Shown: piece by piece, positions 59,816-64,000 of the stretch
How the letters are laid out: the number at the start of each line of letters is the position of its first letter
How positions within the stretch are numbered: the stretch's first letter is position 1
DNA from: Streptomyces sp. MRC013
GTDB taxonomy: Bacteria > Actinomycetota > Actinomycetes > Streptomycetales > Streptomycetaceae
NCBI RefSeq assembly: GCF_023614235.1
Contig: NZ_CP094264.1
Coordinates: 124,001-188,000 of the forward strand
Direction of reading: 5' to 3'
DNA length: 64,000 nt
Made by a program: the position numbers and the translations under genes
Notes under the pieces: generated by a model
Told to the model about the DNA's origin: nothing
The model's input: the letters and a program-made list of their open reading frames with translations, nothing else
Database searches by the model: none

Positions 59816-60436
59816 GCTCGGTCCTCCCCGTTGCCGTATGTCCCCGTTTCCCCCGGGTTGGCGCAAGCCTTACCCACCGGGGCTGAGGGGAGCAAGCGTT
59901 CTCCCGGCCACCGGGCCGTCACACGGGGTCGGACGGGCGGACCGAGGGGGCGCGGGGTCGCGCGGCCGCGCCCCGGACGGGAGCCCCCTCCGCGGTGCCG
60001 CGGACACGGGCGTCCCGCGTCGGCCGGGGGCGCGCCCCGGTACCGGCTCCCCACCACTCGGCCCGGGGCCCGGGGCGGGGCGGTGAGGGGCCCGCCGCTC
60101 GCGGGGTACGGCCCCGCGTACCGCGGCGGCACGCGGTGGAGGTCCGCCCGGCGGCGCGGGCCGGTCACCGCCGCGTCGCGGCGCCCGCGGCCCGGTGTTC
60201 CGCAGCCCGGTGTTCCGCGGCCCGGTGTTCCGCTTCGGTGCGGGTCCGTGCCCCGCCGGAGCCGTCGGGCGTGTGGGCGAGCGCCGTTCCGCCGCGGGGG
60301 GCGCCCGCCGACGGTCAGGGAGACGAGGTCCGTCCCGCCGGGAGCGCCCTTCTGCCGAGGGGGCGCCCGGCTTACGTTGGACGTGACGGGACGGCGGGTG
60401 GCGGCGACGCGTCCGCCGCACGGGAAGGTGGGCCCC
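59816..60436. other. Divergent intergenic region
   Basis: About 620 bases between two divergent genes, GC-rich with shadow frames only. GCCCGGTGTTCCGC repeats three times at about 60188-60232 (CCCGGTGTTCCGCAG-type units), a short imperfect direct repeat. Confidence 0.45.
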
Positions 60437-60754
60437 ATGTTCAGCAGACTGCGTACGCTCCTCCCGTTCCCCGCGCGGACGCGCCGGGACGCGAGGGCCC
60501 CGGAGGGCGGGGAGGGCGGCCCGGGCGGCGCGCCGCGGCGGCACAACATCTTCGAGGCCGCGGCCGTCCACGTCGCCGCCTGTGCGGAGGACGACGAGGA
60601 CGCCATGGAGGAGGCGGCCGGGTGGGTGTCGCCGGAGGCGCTGTCGTTCGGCGTCCGGGAGCTGGCCTGCCGCGCGGTCACAGCCCTCGCGCGTGAACGC
60701 GACGAACCGCCGGAGGCGGTGGCGCGCGGCCTCCTCGGACTGCCGCCCGCCTGA
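60437..60754 (+). CDS. Hypothetical protein, 105 aa
   Basis: After a basic lead-in (MFSRLRTLLPFPARTRRDAR) and a Gly-rich linker, the protein has a helical acidic part: IFEAAAVHVAACAEDDEDAM, then EEAAGWVSPEALSFGVRELA and REPEAVARG-like end (DEPPEAVARGLLGLPPA). The start is set at ATG 60437 because GGAAGG lies before it. I see no signal, helix or motif to suggest a role, but codon use and composition differ from the shadow frames and support coding. Confidence 0.6.
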   Translation: MFSRLRTLLPFPARTRRDARAPEGGEGGPGGAPRRHNIFEAAAVHVAACAEDDEDAMEEAAGWVSPEALSFGVRELACRAVTALARERDEPPEAVARGLLGLPPA

Positions 60755-61354
60755 CTGCCGGCCCGGCCCCCGGCGGCCGGGGCGCCCGCGGGTCGGGGCG
60801 GGTCGGCCGATCCCGCGCGGTGCTCCGGGGGCACGCCGTGCGGGCCGTCGCGACCGGGCGCCGGGGGCCGCCGCGGCCGGGGTCGGCGACGGGCTCGCGG
60901 ACGCGGGCCGGAGAGGTCCGCGCGGGCGCCGCCGGGCGGGGCGGCCGGCTGCCGGACCGGTTCCGGGTGGACGGCACCAGGCGGTAGCCGCCCGGGGCCT
61001 CGACGGGGCGCCCCACCGGTCCCGGGAGGGGCTGCGGACGGGGCGCGCCGACCGCCGTGCCGTCGGAGGCGCCCCACGAGGGCGTCGGGGACCGGCCGGT
61101 CGGGGTGGACGACCGGCGGTCCTCCGGCGCCTGCCGCGGGGCCGCCGTACGGGCGGGGGACGGTGCCGGGCCGTACGGGTGGAGGACGCGACGGGGCGGC
61201 GGGGCCGCTGGGGGCGGGGGCGGTGCGGGTGCGGAGACGCTTCGGGGGACATGGGGGTGACGGGCCGGTCACGCCCGCGCCGGCACACTGCCCTCGGGGA
61301 GTCCCGGGGGTTCCGGGCCCCCGTCGCCGCCGACACGCCGGAGGGGGCCGCCCG
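60755..61354. other. Intergenic region before the large last gene
   Basis: About 600 bases, GC-rich, with shadow frames on both strands and no family signal. It should contain the promoter of the gene at 61355, but no AT-richer patch or -10 box stands out. It is therefore possible that the start of that gene lies in a larger operon or that its promoter is unusual. Confidence 0.4.
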
Positions 61355-64000
61355 GTGCCAGCGTCGAAGGTTCTCGCCGTACGGCCGGCGTCCGCGGCGG
61401 TGTCCGCGACGGCGGGGCGGCGGCCGGAGGCGGCCGTCCCCGCCCGCTTCCCGGGAATCCCGTCCAACGCTGCGGTGACGGCCGCCCTCGCGGGCGGAAC
61501 CGGAGGGGCGGCGGCCCCGCCCCTCCCGGGGCGGGCGGCCGACGCCCAGGACCTGCTCGGCAACGGCGCCGTCGCGGCGGCCGGCCGCGGCGCGGCGGCC
61601 CCGGCGGCCCCGGCCCCGCCGGCGCGTGGCGGGGAGGACGGGGCTTCGGCCGCACGGGACGGGGAGGACGGGACTCCGGCCGCACGGAACGGGGACGCGG
61701 GGGCGCCGGCGGCCCCCGCCGCCGCGCGGAAGGCGGAGAAGGCCGGGAAGGCGGGGAGCCGGCCGGGTCCCCACGCGGATCCGAAGTTCGCCTCCCTGAA
61801 GAAGGACGTGCGGCGCAAGAAGCGCTCGCTCGCCGCCTCGCACCCGCCGCCGCGCGCCGAGGCCTCGGCGGCGCAGGACGCGGCCCTGCCTCCCAGGGAC
61901 GACGAGGTGGCGCAGGGCAAGGCCGCCAACGCCGAGAAGATGAACGAGGCCGAGCCGAAGGAGTTCGACAAGGACGCCTTCATCAGGGCGGTCGAGAAGG
62001 CGATCGCGGACAGGGCCCCGAAGAACCTCGACGAGGCGGACAGGTTCGCCGACTCCGGCAAGGCGGACGAGGTCCGCGCGGAGGTGCACGACAGGGTCGG
62101 CGAGGGCAGGTCGGACTCGGCCGAGCAGATCGCCACGACGACCGCCGCCCCGCCGGACACGTCGGCGGCCGTGCCCAAGAAGGTCGTACCGATGAGCGCC
62201 GACCGGCCTCCCGGTGCTCCCGGCGCGCCGGACCCCGCGCAGGCCGTACCGGACAGGCTGCCGCCGTCGGCCACCGACATGTCGGCGGGCCCCGCCGAGG
62301 TCGACCGCCGGATGGCGGACGCCCAGGTCACCGAGGTGCAGCTGCGGAAGTCCAACGAACCCGGCTTCACCAGGGCCCTGGGCGCGAAGAGGGCCGCCGA
62401 GCGGCACTCCGACGCCGCCCCCGGGCGGCTGCGCAGGCACGAGGCGGCCGAGTTGCGCGCCTCCACCGCGCAGGCGAAGCGGCTCGGCACCGCCGCCATG
62501 GGCGCGATGGGCGCCGAGCGGGTGCGCGCCGGGCAGCGGGTCGACACGGGCAAGAAGGGGGCCAAGAGCCGGGACGAGGAGAAGCGGGCCCAGGTCACGG
62601 CGGTCCTGCAAGGCGTCTTCGACACGATGAAGAAGGACGTCGAGGCGATCCTGGACGGACTCGACAAACTGGTCGACGACCAGTTCGGCCGGGGCGAGAA
62701 GGCCGCCCGGGAGGCGTTCACCGCCGAGCACCGGCGGAAGATGGACGAGTACAAGGACCGCCGGTACTCGGGCGCCACGGGCAAACTGCGCTGGGTGCGG
62801 GACCTGTTCGCGGGGCTGCCCGCCGAAGCCGACAGGATCTTCGAGGAGGCCCGCGACCACTACGTGCGCCGGATGCGGCAGGTGATCTCCGAGGTCGCCG
62901 ACACCATCGGCGCGGAGCTGAACCGGGCCAAACGGCGCATCGCCCAGGGCCGGGCCGAGCTGCGGGACGCGGTGCGCGGGCTCCCGGCCGACCTGCGGAC
63001 CATCGGGCGGCAGGCGGCGGCCGAGTTCGCCGACAAGTTCGGCGAACTGACCCGGGCCGTGGACGACAAGGGCACCCGGCTCGTCGACACCCTGGCGACG
63101 AAGTACACCGACGCGCTCAAGTCGGTCGACGACGAGATCGCCGCGGAGAAGGAGAAGAACAAGGGGCTGGTGGCCAAGGCCGTGAACGCGGTCAAGGCGG
63201 TGATCAACACGATCCTGGAACTGAAGCGGCTGCTGCTGGCGGTCCTCGCCAAGGCCGCCCAGGCCGTCGTGCTGATCCTCAAGGACCCGGTCGGCTTCCT
63301 GCGCAACCTGGTCTCCGCCGTCGGAGCCGGTCTGCGGAGGTTCCTCCAGAACATCGGCCGCCACCTCCAGCAGGGCGTCCTGTCCTGGCTGCTGGGCAGG
63401 ACGGCCGAGGCGGGTCTCGAACTGCCCGCGAGGTTCGACACCCGGGGCGTGGTGAAGATGCTCGCCGGGCTGCTCGGCCTGTCGTGGCGGAACATCCGTG
63501 CCCGGATCACCCGCAAGGTCCCCGAACCGGCCGTCGCGGCGGCCGAGACGGGGGTGCCCCTCCTCGCCGACGTCCGCAGACGGGGCGTCACGGCGATGTG
63601 GGAGGACCTGAGGACACACGTCGGCGACCTGAGGAAGAAGCTGCTCGACGACGTCATCGCCTACGTCACGCCGACGATCGTGGTCGCCGGCGTCACGTGG
63701 GTGATCTCGCTGCTCAACCCGGCGTCCGCGTTCGTGCGGGCGGTGAAGCTGATCATCGACTTCATCCGGTTCGTCGTCACCCGGACCCGCCAGATCTTCG
63801 ACTTCGTCGACGCGGTCCTCGACGCGGTCATCGCCGTCGCACGGGGCGGCAGCGGCGGCGTCCCCGCCCTGATCGAACGCGCCCTGGCCCGTTCGATCCC
63901 GGTCCTGCTGGGCGTCCTGGCGGCGGTCCTGGGCGTCGGCGGCGTCGCCGCACGGGTGCGGCAGATCGTCCAGCGGCTGTCCGCCCCGGTCGACCGGGCG
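61355..64000 (+). CDS. Large eCIS/phage-tail-associated protein, 5' 882 codons
   Basis: The reading is open from GTG 61355 to the window end without frame problems, so the protein is longer than 882 residues. GGAGGGGG lies 7 bases before the GTG. Residues 1-150 are Ala/Pro/Gly-rich linker; 150-200 basic and charged; 200-620 long helical coiled-coil-like regions (LDEADRFADSGKADEVR, QLRKSNEPGFTRALGAKRAA, AFTAEHRRKMDEYKDRRYSG); 640-870 a repeated helical module (KDPVGFLRNLVSAVGAGLRR, LPARFDTRGVVKMLAGLLGL, then VAGVTWVISLLNPASAF and IPVLLGVLAAVLGVGGVAA). I recall this module in proteins near DUF4157 and contractile injection system genes. Whether a toxin follows is outside the window. Confidence 0.6.
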   Translation, partial: MPASKVLAVRPASAAVSATAGRRPEAAVPARFPGIPSNAAVTAALAGGTGGAAAPPLPGRAADAQDLLGNGAVAAAGRGAAAPAAPAPPARGGEDGASAARDGEDGTPAARNGDAGAPAAPAAARKAEKAGKAGSRPGPHADPKFASLKKDVRRKKRSLAASHPPPRAEASAAQDAALPPRDDEVAQGKAANAEKMNEAEPKEFDKDAFIRAVEKAIADRAPKNLDEADRFADSGKADEVRAEVHDRVGEGRSDSAEQIATTTAAPPDTSAAVPKKVVPMSADRPPGAPGAPDPAQAVPDRLPPSATDMSAGPAEVDRRMADAQVTEVQLRKSNEPGFTRALGAKRAAERHSDAAPGRLRRHEAAELRASTAQAKRLGTAAMGAMGAERVRAGQRVDTGKKGAKSRDEEKRAQVTAVLQGVFDTMKKDVEAILDGLDKLVDDQFGRGEKAAREAFTAEHRRKMDEYKDRRYSGATGKLRWVRDLFAGLPAEADRIFEEARDHYVRRMRQVISEVADTIGAELNRAKRRIAQGRAELRDAVRGLPADLRTIGRQAAAEFADKFGELTRAVDDKGTRLVDTLATKYTDALKSVDDEIAAEKEKNKGLVAKAVNAVKAVINTILELKRLLLAVLAKAAQAVVLILKDPVGFLRNLVSAVGAGLRRFLQNIGRHLQQGVLSWLLGRTAEAGLELPARFDTRGVVKMLAGLLGLSWRNIRARITRKVPEPAVAAAETGVPLLADVRRRGVTAMWEDLRTHVGDLRKKLLDDVIAYVTPTIVVAGVTWVISLLNPASAFVRAVKLIIDFIRFVVTRTRQIFDFVDAVLDAVIAVARGGSGGVPALIERALARSIPVLLGVLAAVLGVGGVAARVRQIVQRLSAPVDRA

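Noticed and set aside
59870..63619. 1249-codon minus-strand frame at the end of the window
   Set aside because: Mirror image of the large plus-strand gene starting at 61355 and of GC-rich spacer; no motif in it.
1..64000. tRNA, rRNA, CRISPR arrays, insertion sequences or phage attachment sites
   Set aside because: I looked for direct-repeat arrays, transposase motifs and tRNA-like cloverleafs and saw none that could be supported.

Overview
The window is about 74% G+C, with strong third-position G/C bias, many GTG starts and short overlapping operons. It looks like a chromosomal segment of a Streptomyces or close relative. Supporting families include a subtilisin inhibitor of the SSI type, an SPW-repeat membrane protein, an actinobacterial 'RRHVD' leader peptide, a stress sigma factor of the SigB/F/G class, and the rppA-P450-cupin flaviolin operon, whose order matches Streptomyces coelicolor SCO1206-1208 as I recall it.

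Layout. 1-1937: the end of an RsbQ-like hydrolase, an RsbP-like PAS/PP2C phosphatase and an anti-anti-sigma factor (stress signalling). 2150-8100: a broken effector-binding gene, two tiny coupled ORFs, an APC permease, a VanZ-like protein and an orphan peptide-binding lipoprotein. 8604-17832: an anti-sigma-type ATPase, a large LuxR (LAL) regulator, a secreted trypsin-like protease, a BKACE enzyme, a stress sigma factor and a phospholipase D-family protein with a coupled mini-ORF. 18523-26285: small conserved proteins, a cold-shock protein, a second anti-sigma-type ATPase, a LuxR regulator and a secreted subtilase. 26433-33130: DUF389, MFS, acyltransferase and antiporter membrane functions, a YrdC protein, and an NlpC/P60 hydrolase behind a c-di-AMP riboswitch. 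33376-43158: a leader peptide and 2OG oxygenase, a lactonase, assorted oxidoreductases, a sulfatase-modifying-factor-like protein and a secreted carbonic anhydrase. 43219-46904: a glycosyltransferase divergent from an SDR/transporter/deacetylase operon. 46901-50326: a carboxylase epsilon subunit and the rppA operon. 50431-60754: the SPW protein, SSI, HAD and DUF6766 genes, an ATP-dependent DNA ligase and a roadblock protein. 61355 to the end: the first 882 codons of a very large protein of a family I associate with extracellular contractile injection systems.

Two themes connect many genes. The first is general stress and osmotic signalling: RsbQ/RsbP/STAS, two HATPase proteins, a SigB-class sigma factor and a c-di-AMP switch. 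The second is a secreted proteolytic and cell-wall economy: two proteases, one inhibitor and an NlpC/P60 hydrolase.

A caution for any reader: at least ten otherwise good genes are broken by a single-base gain or loss exactly at a G or C run. This looks like homopolymer sequencing error, so the affected genes are annotated here as whole genes with a frameshift note. Pseudogene is used only where the start or end is also missing or the decay is broader.
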